Assembly: GCF_021134715.1 (NCBI RefSeq)
Contig: NC_060022.1
Span: 3,663,001-3,727,000, forward strand
From: Daphnia pulex
Lineage: Eukaryota > Arthropoda > Branchiopoda > Diplostraca > Daphniidae
Direction: 5' to 3'
Length of the DNA: 64,000 bases
How positions within the stretch are numbered: the stretch's first letter is position 1; each line of letters starts with the position of its first letter. Positions 24,488 to 37,202 of this stretch are shown here, piece after piece. The position numbers were made by a program, and so were the translations under genes. The notes under the pieces are model-generated. The model saw nothing but the letters and a program-made list of their open reading frames with translations, was not told the origin of the DNA and searched no databases.

Positions 24488-26869
24488 AAAAAAAAAAAAT
24501 AAATAAAAACGAACGATCCAGTATATAGTGCTTCATTCACCTCGTGACGTTGTGAATGGCGCACGCGCTCGAGTCCACCCATGCAACTTTGCATCAAGAT
24601 TTTGTTGATTTTTTAAATAACAGCTCACCTTTTTACATCATCAGCGCGTTTTCTAAAAAATTTGTGTTGAATCGGTCAATGTTTTTGACTTGTTTATTAC
24701 TAGCATGTTTCCCCTCTTTTAAAATTGTATCAACGTTTGATGTTGTGTGCACTTTCTATCTAATAGGGTATTGAATCTTCATATGGAGAAAGTGCCTTTG
24801 GGTTATCTTGATTCCCGGTTGTGTGATGACGAGTGGCAATTTATTTCTTTAATGTTGGGTAAATGTTGACTCCGCGGCAATACACGTGAATGATAATTGA
24901 TTCAATAATTTTTCAGGTAACCGTGTTGTCTGTATTATAGCAATAGCTTTTTTGTATTTTATTAAAATTTTATTTAGGAAATAATGTCTTAAATAGAAAG
25001 ATTATTGTTATTGAAGCGGTTTTGGAATTTACATGATTAAGTTTGAGCCTTGAGGGACGAGCATAGTATCGATTTTTAAGATCGGTTTACATCGATTTAT
25101 CAAGTGTGTAATTGTCTTTTGGGTAACAAGTGTCGTCTGCTTTATCATTCTTCTCATTTTGTTTATTAGTCTGTACAAAAATGACACGAAGTTTACGAGT
25201 AGATGGGAAACGAAAGGATTTTGAAAAACAAAAGAATTGTGACAAGAAAAATTTCAGCAATAGGTAAGTGTTTGCTTAATGTGTTATTATTTCTTGCCAA
25301 AATGTGATTACGTCTATCCGACTGTAATCGTATGCAATCAGATATTGAAAGTCTCGGAATTCCCTCCCCGCCCGTAGACTGTTGACGCAGTAAGAACTAA
25401 ACTAAACTATCCGAGGAAATAGTAGATTTACCGTCCCGGTGAGAAACCTATTGAAGAAAAAAAAAACACCTGTTTCATCTGAAAGTTGAGCACATTCTGA
25501 GCACATTTTAAATCTTTGTTTATTAAGTCCATCATATCTAACCATTTGAGGAGTTTCCTGATGGCTGTCATGTAGTGCATTGTATGCACTATGCAGAAGT
25601 TAGATCATGTGGGTGACAATTATAATAATTGTGGGGAGTGGGATACATTACTTCAAAAGAATTTGATTGGCATTGATCCATTGTGGTAACAACGCAATTA
25701 TCAACATTCCAACCAGAAAAAAAGATTGTCCTAGTATGAAATTTAGCGCGTTCTATTTTCTTCGTTGGCTGACCATATTCGTCGTCGAGCTATTTCTGGT
25801 TTTTGTAAGAATAGCCTACGGTTTTTTTGGCCATCGTTCTTCTTTCTACCGGATCTTGAGCTGCCACTTTGCATTTTGTGCCATACTCTCTCGTACTGAA
25901 AAAGAAACCTAAAGCGAAAATTTTCTAAAACAAAAAACTGCATTATTTCGAGGTAGAAAGCATGCGTTTTTTTAATTAAAACTTGATGAAAAATGTATCG
26001 TACAGTTTTTTTCAAAGGGGACGTATAGGAGGGGAATGGATATAATAAAGTAAATTTGGTGTGCAATTCGCGGTTTTCCGAAAAATGAAATTGAAAATAG
26101 TAAAACAAAATTAAAGAGAGAAAGCCTGCATCACGATCATTTTTAGGCAATGGGCCAATCGAACACCTTTAGGTCAGTTCTATAACACGTCAACAACACG
26201 GAATTCGTAATATAAGTTTCTATTGCGATTTAACAAAATAACGCCCTAAAGCAACTTTTCTAAGCTTAATCCTCATTTCGAAGCGCTTTCACCACAGCAC
26301 CATTTGCTTTGGACTTGGGTCACTGAGTATGGCATGGCCGTGCGTTGGTCCAGTATTCCGATTCGAACATCTAGAAGCTCATCATCATACTTCTTATCCG
26401 TGTGGGCATCAGCTTTCCATGAAAGATCGCCAATAGGGCTACCCATCTCCATAATTACTTGCTCTGGATTTAATTACGTGTCTGAAATCACACATTGGAC
26501 CTACAGGCTATCACTGGTTTCAAAAAGATGATCGATTCTTCTCGACCATAACAACAAACAGCTCAGGCATGCTGATGTTTCTCTCTCTCTCATTCTTCCC
26601 CGCTAGTCCAGGTTTCTCTTTTATTTCGTTGATATGTGAAAGTAAGTGAAGAAGGGGGTTTCCGGATTTCCAAATAAAGCAGACCGACTCACAGTTTTTG
26701 CTTTCTTCCAACCAATCAGACGCCTCGTTTCGGATAGCTGCTTGCGGACACGGAACAGATCATTTTATCCAGTTCTGTTGCGTTTTAAAACATACCTCCG
26801 ATCCTTTCTAAAAATTATGAACTGTTGCCGGCTGTTGTAGCAAACAGTTTCACGTGCGTTCTCACACGG
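24488..26869. other. Crag 3' UTR and intergenic region
   Basis: The first 20 bases hold an A-rich tract and AATAAATAAA for Crag polyadenylation. The rest is AT-rich. Open frames at 25,667 and on the minus strand at 26,150-25,743 show no recognisable family. A short open stretch at 25,182-25,262 ends in a good donor (AATAG/GTAAGT) and could be a lone exon, but nothing supports a partner. I annotate no gene here. Confidence 0.5.
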
Positions 26870-26906
26870 TATTTAAAGAAGTCGTTTTTCTCATTCAAAG
26901 TCAGTG
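26870..26906 (+). promoter_or_regulatory. Collagen-like gene core promoter (TATA plus arthropod initiator)
   Basis: TATTTAAAG at 26870-26878 is followed about 31 bases later by TCAGTG (26901-26906), the classic arthropod initiator spacing. A 5' UTR exon then ends at a donor (AGAAAGAG/GTACGA, 26948/26949); the second 5' UTR exon begins at 27081 and carries the ATG at 27153. Confidence 0.65.
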
Positions 26907-27152
26907 TCTTCGCTAAGGGAGTTGGAGAAGGAGCACTTCTAGAAAGAGGTACGAATATATTCGAAATTCGTCTCTTTTGGCTTCTCGTATGATTAAAACT
27001 GGGTTACATTTTAATCATTTCAAAATGAAATTCGGCAATTTTCTGCGCTGCTACAATTCCTTTTTTGATTTATTTTTCAGAAAGTCGTGCCTTGATAGCC
27101 TAACCTAGTTCTATTCGACAACAGCGGAATTGTCCGTAACAATAAAACAGCC

Positions 27153-28831
<1,679 letters not shown>

Positions 28832-28951
28832 AATCATTCTTTCTAGCTAGCCAAGAAAGATGTGCTACTTTTTCTTGCTTCAATGCCCAATCACTTTTGA
28901 CGATCGTATGAAAGTGTATAGTTGAGACTTTTATGAAATTTTAAAGTTGTA

Positions 28952-29008
28952 AATAAATTCAATGAAAATTAATAAATTCAATGAAAATTAATAAATTCAA
29001 TGAAAGTT
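28952..29008 (+). repeat. Three tandem 19-bp units, each with a polyadenylation signal
   Basis: Unit aataaattcaatgaaaatt at 28952, 28971 and 28990; the third differs at one base. Each unit starts with AATAAA and lies about 120 bases after the collagen stop, so the gene has three stacked polyadenylation signals. Confidence 0.9.
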
Positions 29009-30632
29009 CGAAGATTTGTCCCATCGATGGGAAAGAATTAAAGAAAACGACATTAGCCGTTTTATTGTTACGACTACTTCATCACGGAACATGACAATTG
29101 ACAAGTAGCCTCCCATCTGCCATTTTATTACAAACCAAGCGCACTACGGAACGCCAAACGACGTTTTAGCACAAAAAGTCAATCTTTTTGTTCTACATAG
29201 TTCAAAATTCTAAAGATAGATGACACCACTAAACAAGTTCCGTCGCGGAAGTTCGTCTGCAGACTGCAGTTAAGTAACAACATAAACAAAACTCACGCAC
29301 ACGGACGGCACTAGACTCGTGTAGTCGTGTATCACATTCGTTTGGCTCATGTCATAGTGTCAGGTACCGTTAGGCCACAGCGAAGATTGTGAGGCTGTCA
29401 ACTCAGCACAATTGTATTAAAGTCGTAATCGTTTTATCCACGGGTGTCCTGTCGTGGTTGATACATTGAAGCATTCAAGTCAAAGAAACGTTTGAAACAG
29501 CACAAGATTAGCAGATCACATTGGTGCAAGAAGTGAGATCTTAACCGTAAATGTTGTTCACCTGCATTGAATATTCAATTTCTCCTTGCTGGAAAAGAAG
29601 TTTGTGCTATCTATAGGAAGATTTCATTCAGTGTGTCCTTTTATTGGGACAAAGTTATTACAGCTCTAATTCAACAACAGTAGGCCTATGTCCAAACTTT
29701 TCAAGTATAGTGCTGCATTAATACCTTGGGGATTTCGTCTGTTGTGATGTGTGATGCTGAGGTGGTGGCTTTTTGGTGAAGACGAGAAATAAATTTGGAG
29801 GGGAGAATATTAAGTGAGTATCAAAGTTAATTGTTGCCTTTCTTTCAATTGAATGTCAACAAGCTGGAGCAGACATTGTTTTCATGAACGTCAAACGTTT
29901 CGTTTTTCTGACGCTATACAGCCGTAGCCGTGATCATTTTCCGCTCAGTTTAATTACGTTTACTTTGCACATCTCTGGAGAAATTTCTCGCTGCTACTAT
30001 AAGAAACTTTTGTGTGATAGCTGTCAGTGTCTGATTCAGCAACAAAGCTCACTTGTTAGTTTTTAGTAATAATGTCCTTTTTTTTCTACTTCTGGTTTTC
30101 TTATTTCAGTCAGTAGTTCAGTAAATATTCATTCGACGCACAAAAGAACCACATATTCGTGATCCTCGTCAAATTTTTGGTAAAGTTCATGTTCTTTTTT
30201 GTACGTACGCGTACTTCCGGTTTCGAGAATTATCCTGAACTATATAGTTAAGGAAAATTCTGGATTTTTGCCAAATTTTGGATTTCGTTGTAATCACACC
30301 TAATCGACCCCAAATTTCATGGAGAACACGAATATTTGGTTTAATTTGATGGCAGCTCAATGGTTAAGGCGCTGTGGCTTACTTCTGGTATACTTCCGGA
30401 AAATTTGCATGAAAGTAGCAAGTAAACTTTGTTCTCTGTACAATTCTAAGGATTGAATGCTAGGTTTGAGCAAACAAACAAAAATGCCTTTTTCAAGTTT
30501 TGTGTATATCTTAAGACTAGTCCTTCAAATACTGAGTTTTGAGACGTGTCAAATAGATGGCGTGTTCATTGTGTTATGGGATGGCAGTTTGCTGTCAAAA
30601 GTTAAGCTATCCTTTCTTCGACAATTACCAAC
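29009..30632. other. Intergenic region before the palindrome
   Basis: Low-complexity AT-rich DNA. I see no supportable exon. A tRNA A-box-like string (TGGTTAAGGCG, about 30,361) lacks a matching B box and foldable arms, so it may be a decayed tRNA-derived repeat. Confidence 0.4.
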
Positions 30633-31842
30633 GAATTCATAGGATAATTCGAGTGATTTCGTCTCTAACTTGTCGGTGATGTGTTCTATTCCGTGTATAT
30701 GTTGGATAACCTTAATGTTTCTCATCAACTTATAGGAGGAAACATGAAAGGGTCGTGGCCGTCGTGCAGCCACCGTCAACTGTGTTGTTCAAAATTATTG
30801 TATTCTACTGAATGTGCCATCGAAATGATACAGGTAACAACCAACACTAGCTTTATCCATTTCATGTATTGCTGAAACATGTATTCTTCTCGTCTTTTAT
30901 TAGGTATTATCTGCTGTTTGTATTGGACTTGCTAGATCACCAACCCCAGCATAGACCAATCTCTCATTTCTTCTTCTCGAGAAAAGATTGGATAACTGAT
31001 TGGTGGTTTCATGTGCAAGTTCACTTATCATGTCACTGAACTTTTTCCGTTGCAGTCTAATGTGTATTTAAAGTATTGATCTCCACTTATGTCTATCTAA
31101 TGTTTAAGAAACGCTTTTCAGTGTATATTGATAATTGTTTATTCTTTTAGATCATAGACGTCAAGCACATTGATGACACAAATTATAAACAAGTTGACTT
31201 ATTTTTCTTTTTTTAATTACAGGTTCTAAACTCCAAATTTAGTCATGTCCTTTCAACAAAGTCAACAAGGTCCCTTGTTTACTAACCAGTTGGCTGCTAC
31301 CCTTGAATCTCCCTTTTTACTTTCATAAGCGGGGCATCTTTATTTGAGGTATTGCTTTCTGTCGCTACAATCTTGTTTGAAAATTATTGTCATCCAAATA
31401 AATGTTCATTCTGCTTACAGGGTAATCCTTCGCTATTTGTCGTGGACTTCATCCACTGGTGAAAACCGACGAGAATGCTGTAATCCAAGACTGATAAATT
31501 GTGTAGTTAGATTCAATTACAAGTGCATTTCTGGGCTCCCTTCTTTTCTGTGGCCCCGTTTCCCTAACTAACCACTAACCAACGCCCGCCGGTGGTCACT
31601 CACCCGCTGTGAAACCAGGAGGAGGGGAGGGCTCTGGTCGAACGGGGACTTGGAAGGCGCATGATCCGATGAAAACTTTTGGAGGGTCATGAGTCTAACC
31701 CGGAAGCCTAGTATGACTACATCTCCCCAGTAAAACTTGCCTCGTACTTCTCTCTTCTTCTCGGTCCAGATAAATATCTCTGGGGGCCGTAGACATATCC
31801 TATAACAGCATGTGCGAGTTAAAACAAAGCAACCCACTACCC

Positions 31843-32208
31843 AATGAAACAAAAAGCCATGGTTTATTTTTTGCGGAAATCTGCATCAGTCAAGTTACAA
31901 ATTTTTCTAATTCAACAACTCGCGTAGAATTTTGCATCTAGTCTATTAGTGCGAATCGCGATTCCATGTGTTTGGTAGTTTAGAAAATGGTTGTTTAAAA
32001 AACAAACAATGGGGTGTTCTGGGTAGCCAAAAAAACTCAGCATTGTTTGTTTTTTAAACAACCATCTTCTTAACTACCAAACACATAGGATCGCTATTTG
32101 CACCAGTAGACTAGATGCAAAATTCGACAGAAGTTGTTGAGTTTGAAAAATTTGTAACTTGATTGACGCAGATTTCCGCAAAACTATACCATCGCTTTTT
32201 GTCTCATT
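31843..32208. mobile_element. Foldback (hairpin) element, MITE-like, inside the left arm
   Basis: Two inverted arms of about 168 bp (31843-32010 and 32041-32208) flank a loop of about 30 bp. The inner ends are perfect for about 28 bases (through TTGTTTAAAAAACAAACAAT and complement). It encodes no protein. The family is unknown and target-site duplications are unclear. Confidence 0.75.
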
Positions 32209-32349
32209 GCCGCAGCGGTGGTGGCGGGTTGCGTTTAAACTCGTACAGAAGAAAAAACTCTTGAACCGGACGCTCTGTTTATTGAATTTTTTGTACATTT
32301 AAAAAAAAAATAATAAAAACTAGTGTGATGTATTAAATTTTTTTATTTA

Positions 32350-32515
32350 TTACAGACATAGGGTTTGACATTGGTTTATATGGTTTAGGGTATAAATTTG
32401 AGGGTTGGTAGGTGTATGTTTGTAGGGTCTGAAGAATTGGAAGGTGTAAGTTTGTGGGGTTTGGAGATTAATTGGTAGGGATATGTTTGTAGGGTTATAA
32501 ATTAACTGTTTTTTA
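32350..32515. repeat. Degenerate G/T-rich short repeats (left arm)
   Basis: Imperfect units of about 30 bp around GTTTGTAGGGT / GTTTGTGGGGTTTGGAG. The reverse-complement version sits in the right arm at about 35560-35710. The TAGGGT core looks telomere-like, but the units are irregular. Confidence 0.6.
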
Positions 32516-33558
32516 ACCAAACTTGAAATATCCCCTTTCCACATCCTCCTCTTTCCTTTCCCAATCCCGAAAACATGTTTATTATTTGTTTGACATAAAC
32601 ATCCCCATATTTCTTTTTTGTTCCTTCTTCACATATTAAAGGTAAACTACATTGACACAATGCCAATTTCATAAAATAATAATGCAACTTCGGTAACACG
32701 ACACCAGCACCAAGGAACGGCCAGTTGAATTTGATGCAGAAAGATCTATCACCAGCATAGGCTGCAAGCCTGCAACAACGTACCACAGCGGACAGCAACT
32801 ACGCGAACATACACGATAAACCTGTAACCGAAATGAAATTAATTAATCTTCACCATCAATGGAAATGCTGTCTGAAAAGACAAATTAATGACACTTTATG
32901 TGGTTTTAGTTAAACCAAATATTCTGAAAACAATATCTGATAGCTATTGTTGAAACAAAAACAAAGTGATTTAAACTACAACAAAGAAGAAAGAGAAGCT
33001 AAGACTTTAACTGATGTTTAAACCTGCTTAAAAAATCAATTACTATCAAGCAGTAAATTCTAATGCGATAATAACAAAAATGACAGAAGTATAGCACTAT
33101 AGCTAAACTATGAAACCACTCAGTGTTAGTTAGCAATCTTTTTGAATCAGCCAGACAATTAGAAAGTTGATTGAAATAATTACTTCAGTTGTTCATGTTT
33201 CTTCATTTGACGAAACACACAGCAGTACAGGGTAACAAGAGGAACACCCTTTACCAGCTGGCTGCATCAAATGTGTTGTGTTGCATGTGTTGGGCAGCAA
33301 AGACGGAGCTCAGACTTTCCAGACTGTCTATCAAAAAAAAAAAAAATCAATTACTATCAAGGACACAGCGTCTCAAATGACAAAAACAAAAATGACAGAA
33401 GTTAAAGTTAACTACACAATCCTTTGGAATACATTTTGCAAAGGATCCTACAGCTAGCAAGCTTTTCCAAAGTAGACAACTAAAGTTCTACAACAGGCAA
33501 GTTAAGACATAGTCACCAACTAACAAAATCTCACAGTTAGAAAGTTGAACATATTTAC

Positions 33559-34135
33559 CTGATTTGTTCTGAAGTGTTTCTTACAAAACGCCGGCTTCTC
33601 ACTTTTCAATGCTTGGCATTGTCTCTCAATAGTGGGTCGTGTCAAGTGAAGAAAGTTGGGGATCTTCATCAACTCTGCATTGGCAAATTTACCAGTTGTC
33701 CCTTGAACAACCCAGCCCTGATGCAAGGGTAGCGGTACACTAGCTGGATGGAAAGATCTGGCAACTGGCCAAACCTAGGGCCAGTCTTGATCAGTTGGCA
33801 TTTTGATGGAACGTGGAGGATGAACTGCTGCTCTCTTGAATACTTTGCGTCCGTATGATCTGATATTCAACGACTTGTTGTGACTCAGATTCAGCACGGA
33901 ATTTGTCATCTCCTAACAAATTTTAACAGAAAGCCGGTTACAGCACATGCCATTCACGTGTAAATTATCTAATGATACTAAGCGCCAGTTTGAAAAGATG
34001 AAAGTTACCATCCACTTTTTGAATTTCTTCATTTTTTGCGAAATGATGTGGCCATGTGGGATAATTAGAAATGGGTCTAATTGACACAAACTGTTGAAAA
34101 TTGCGGAAAACACGTAGGTTGACAATGGCAGACAT
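33559..34135 (-). pseudogene. mRpS35: Broken copy of mitochondrial ribosomal protein S35
   Basis: Minus strand, two exon-like parts: 34135-34009 (MSAIVNLRVFRNFQQF...) and 33912-33559. The second carries the S35 signatures PPRSIKMPTDQDWP, PVARSFHPASVPLP and LMKIPNFLHLT. Breaks: the two parts need a frame change within the second exon to reach KMPTDQDWP, and an in-frame TAG follows DWP where the family continues. The stretch after QCQALK appears shortened before CKKHF. Nothing downstream of the donor at 33559/33558 continues the protein. It occupies most of the spacer of the palindrome, and its last 32 bases belong to the repeated arm. Confidence 0.8.
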
Positions 34136-34527
34136 TTTATTCGACTTTTCTTCACTCTTTTTTAGCAGACTAAAATATAAGTTTCATCGCCATCTATGAT
34201 TCACATTTTAAACTACTGATATGGAACAATAAGTCTTCGTTACGCAAGACCGCCGCCATTTTTTTTGCGAGCATTGAAAGCGTATCGTTAGATAATCTGT
34301 ACGGCGTATTTTCCTTCTCCATAGTTTTCTTCATAAAAATGGTATTTCCCGTTTGGATTGTTAGATGTTACTGAATCTTGGTTATTTGTGTGTGAATTTA
34401 GTTATTTGTGTGGTAACCTAGCCTATAATTTCTACTTGGAAATTCCAGCTGATTAAGTGGCCTGAGCAGAGCCTGAGCATCTCTACTTTTTGCCAAGATG
34501 TCGTCTACTTTTCCTGTACCGGCTGTA
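34136..34527. other. Right part of the palindrome spacer
   Basis: Unique DNA upstream of the mRpS35 pseudogene start, containing CCGCCGCCATTTT near 34,250. A short plus-strand open stretch starts at ATG 34498 and runs into the right arm to a GT donor at about 34,560; it has no recognisable relative and is probably chance. Confidence 0.4.
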
Positions 34528-35559
34528 CGTTTTGTAAGAAACACTTCAGAACAAATCAGGTAAATATGTTCAACTTTCGAAATGTGAGACTTAGTTAGTT
34601 GGTGACTATGTCTTAACTTGCCTGTTGTAGAACTTTAGTTGTCTACCTTGGAAAAGCTTGCTAGCTGTAGGTTCCTTTGCAACATTTAATCCGAAGGATT
34701 CCGTAGTTAACTTTAACTTCTGTCATTTTTGTTTTGTCATTTGAGACGCTGTGGTCTTGATAGTAATTGAGTTTTTTTTTTAGTGATAAACAGTCTGGGA
34801 AAGTCTGAGCTTCGTCGTTGCTGCCCAATGTACACATGGATTTGATGCAGCCAGCTGGTAAAGGGTGTTCCACTTGCTACCTGTACTGTTGTGTGTTTCG
34901 TCAAATGAAGAAACAACTGAAGTAATTATTTCATCAATCAACCTTCTAATTGTCTGGCTGATTCAAAAAGTTTGCTAACTGACACTGAGAGATTTCATAG
35001 TATAGCTATGCATGTGTCATTTTTGTTATTATTACTTGAGAATTTACTGCTTGATAGTAATTGATTTTTTTAAAAGCAGGATTAACACCAAGTTAAAGTC
35101 TTAGGTTCTCTTTCTTCTTTGATGTAGTATAAATCACACATTTCGGTTTTGGTTTCAAAAATAGCTATCAGATATTGTTTTTCAGAATATTTGGTTTAAC
35201 TAAGACATAATTTTCATTGATGCTGAAGATTAATTCATTTCATTATGGTTATAGGTTTCGCGTTCATGTTCGTGTAATTGCTGTCCGATGTGGCACGTTG
35301 TTGCAGCCTATGCTGGTGAAAGATCTTTCTACATCAAATTCAATTAGCCGTTCCTTGGTGCTGATTTTGTGTTACCGAAGTTGCATCATATTTTGTTAAA
35401 TTGTCATCGTAACTATGCAGTTTACCGTTTATAAGTTCAGAAGCAACAAAAACAAAGATGGGATGTTTATGTCAACAAATAATAAACATGTTTCCGGGAT
35501 TGGGAAAGGAAAGTGGAGGGGAGAGAGAGGATATTTCAAGTATGGATAAAATTCCGTGA

Positions 35560-35710
35560 TTCTATAACCCTACAAACGTATCCCTACCAATTAATCTCCA
35601 AACCCCACAAACATTTACCTTCCGATTCTTCAAACCCCGAAAACATACACCTACCAACCCTTGAATTTATACCCTTAACCCTATAAACCAATATTGAACC
35701 ATAACCATGT
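35560..35710. repeat. Degenerate A/C-rich short repeats (right arm)
   Basis: Counterpart of 32350-32515, here read as CCCTACAAAC / CCAAACCCCACAAAC units. Confidence 0.6.
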
Positions 35711-35860
35711 AATATCTGTAATAAATAAACATAAATATATTACATGAATCACTTTTTATTTTATTTTTTAAATGTTCAAAAAATTCAATAAACAGAGCGT
35801 CCGGTTCAAGACGGTTTACTACTGCACGAGTTTAAACGCAACCCGCCACCACCGCTGCGG

Positions 35861-35969
35861 CAATGAGACAAAAAGCGATGGTTTAGTTCTACGGAAATCT
35901 GCGTCAGTCTTTGTAACTTGACTGACGGAGATTTACGCAAATAATAAACCATGGCTTTTTGTTTCATTG
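35861..35969. mobile_element. Internally deleted remnant of the foldback element
   Basis: Keeps only the outer 45-50 bases of each hairpin arm (caatgagacaaaaagcgatg ... catggctttttgtttcattg). All inner arm sequence and the loop seen at 31843-32208 are absent. The flanking arm sequence matches on both sides. Confidence 0.8.
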
Positions 35970-37202
35970 GGTAGTGGGTTGCTTTGTTTTAACTCGCACA
36001 TGCTGTTATAGGATATGTCTACGGCCCCCAGAGATATTTATCTGGACCGAGAAGAAGAGAGAAGTACGAGGCAAGTTTTTCCGGGGAGATGTAGTCATAC
36101 TAGGCTTCCGGGTTAGACTCATGACCCTCCAAAAGTTTTCATCGGATCATGCGCCTTCCAAGTCCCCGTTCGACCAGAGCCCTCCCCTCCTCCTGGTTTC
36201 ACAGCGGGTGAGTGACCACCGGCGGGCGTTGGTTAGTGGTTAGTTAGGGAAACGGGGCCACAGAAAAGAAGGGAGCCCAGAAATGCACTTGTAATTGAAT
36301 CTAACTACACAATTTATCAGTCTTGGATTACAGCATTCTCGTCGGTTTTCACCAGTGGATGAAGTCCATGACAAGTAGCGAAGGATTACCCTGTAAGCAG
36401 AATGAACATTTATTTGGATGGCAATAATATTCAAACAAGATTGTAGCGACAGAAACCAATACCTCAAATAAAGATGCCACGCTTAAGAAAGTAAAAAAGG
36501 AGATTCAAGGGTAGCAGCCAACAGGTTAGTAAACAAGGGACCTTGTTGACTTTCTTGAAAGGACATAACTTCTCATTAAGTCTGCCATACAAATTTCGAA
36601 ACCTGGAGTTTAGAACCTGTAAATAAAAAAAGAAAATAAGCCAGCTTGTTTATAATTTGGGTCATCAAATATGTGATCTAAAAGAATAAAAAATTATCAG
36701 TATACACTCAAAAGCGTCTCTTAAACATTAGATAGACGTAAGCGGAGATCAATACTTTAAATACATATTAGACTGCAATGGAAATAGTTCAGTGACATGA
36801 TAAGTAAACTTGCACATGAAACCACCAATCAGTTATCCAATCTTCTCTCGAGAAGATGAAATGAGAGATTGGTCTATGCTGTGGTTGGTGATCTAGCAAG
36901 TCCAATACAAACAGCAGATATTTATGACTCCTAACACAAGACGAGAAGAATATATGTTTCAGCAATACATGAAATCCATAAAGCTAGGGTTGGTTATTAC
37001 CTGTATCATTTCCATGGTACATTCAGTAGAATACAATGATTTAGAACAAAATAGTTGACGGTAGGTTGCACGACGGCCACGACCCTTTCACGTTTCCTCC
37101 TATAAGTTGATGAGAAACATTAAGGTTATCCAACATATACACGAAATAGAACACATCACCGACAAATTAGAGACAAAATCACTTGAATTTACCTATGAAT
37201 TC

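Larger units (their letters stand above)
30633..33590 (+). repeat. Left arm of a giant imperfect palindrome
   Basis: This arm is the reverse complement of 34528-37202. The outer edge is the string GAATTCATAGG at 30633; the inner edge is TTACAAAACG at 33590. Matches read by eye run in the same order along the whole length: an outer block at 30640-30780, a nearly identical block at 31340-31860, a G/T-rich block at 32350-32515, and an inner block at 33400-33590. Two open frames recur in both arms (31344-31571 plus; 31852-31568 minus) but resemble no family I know. A 366-bp foldback lies at 31843-32208. Confidence 0.9.
34528..37202 (-). repeat. Right arm of the giant palindrome
   Basis: Reverse complement of 30633-33590, beginning with CGTTTTGTAAGAAAC and ending with CCTATGAATTC. 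It is 283 bp shorter than the left arm; 257 bp of that is the missing middle of the foldback. By eye the block 35959-36467 matches the left arm at about 98-99 percent, while other blocks are nearer 85-93 percent. Confidence 0.9.

Noticed and set aside
25182-25262. Possible lone coding exon beginning MTRSLRVDGK
   Set aside because: It has a good donor but no recognisable family and no partner exon; chance is likely.
30350-30420. tRNA-like gene (A box TGGTTAAGGCG)
   Set aside because: No B box with TTCGA at the right distance and no cloverleaf; at most a decayed tRNA-derived repeat.
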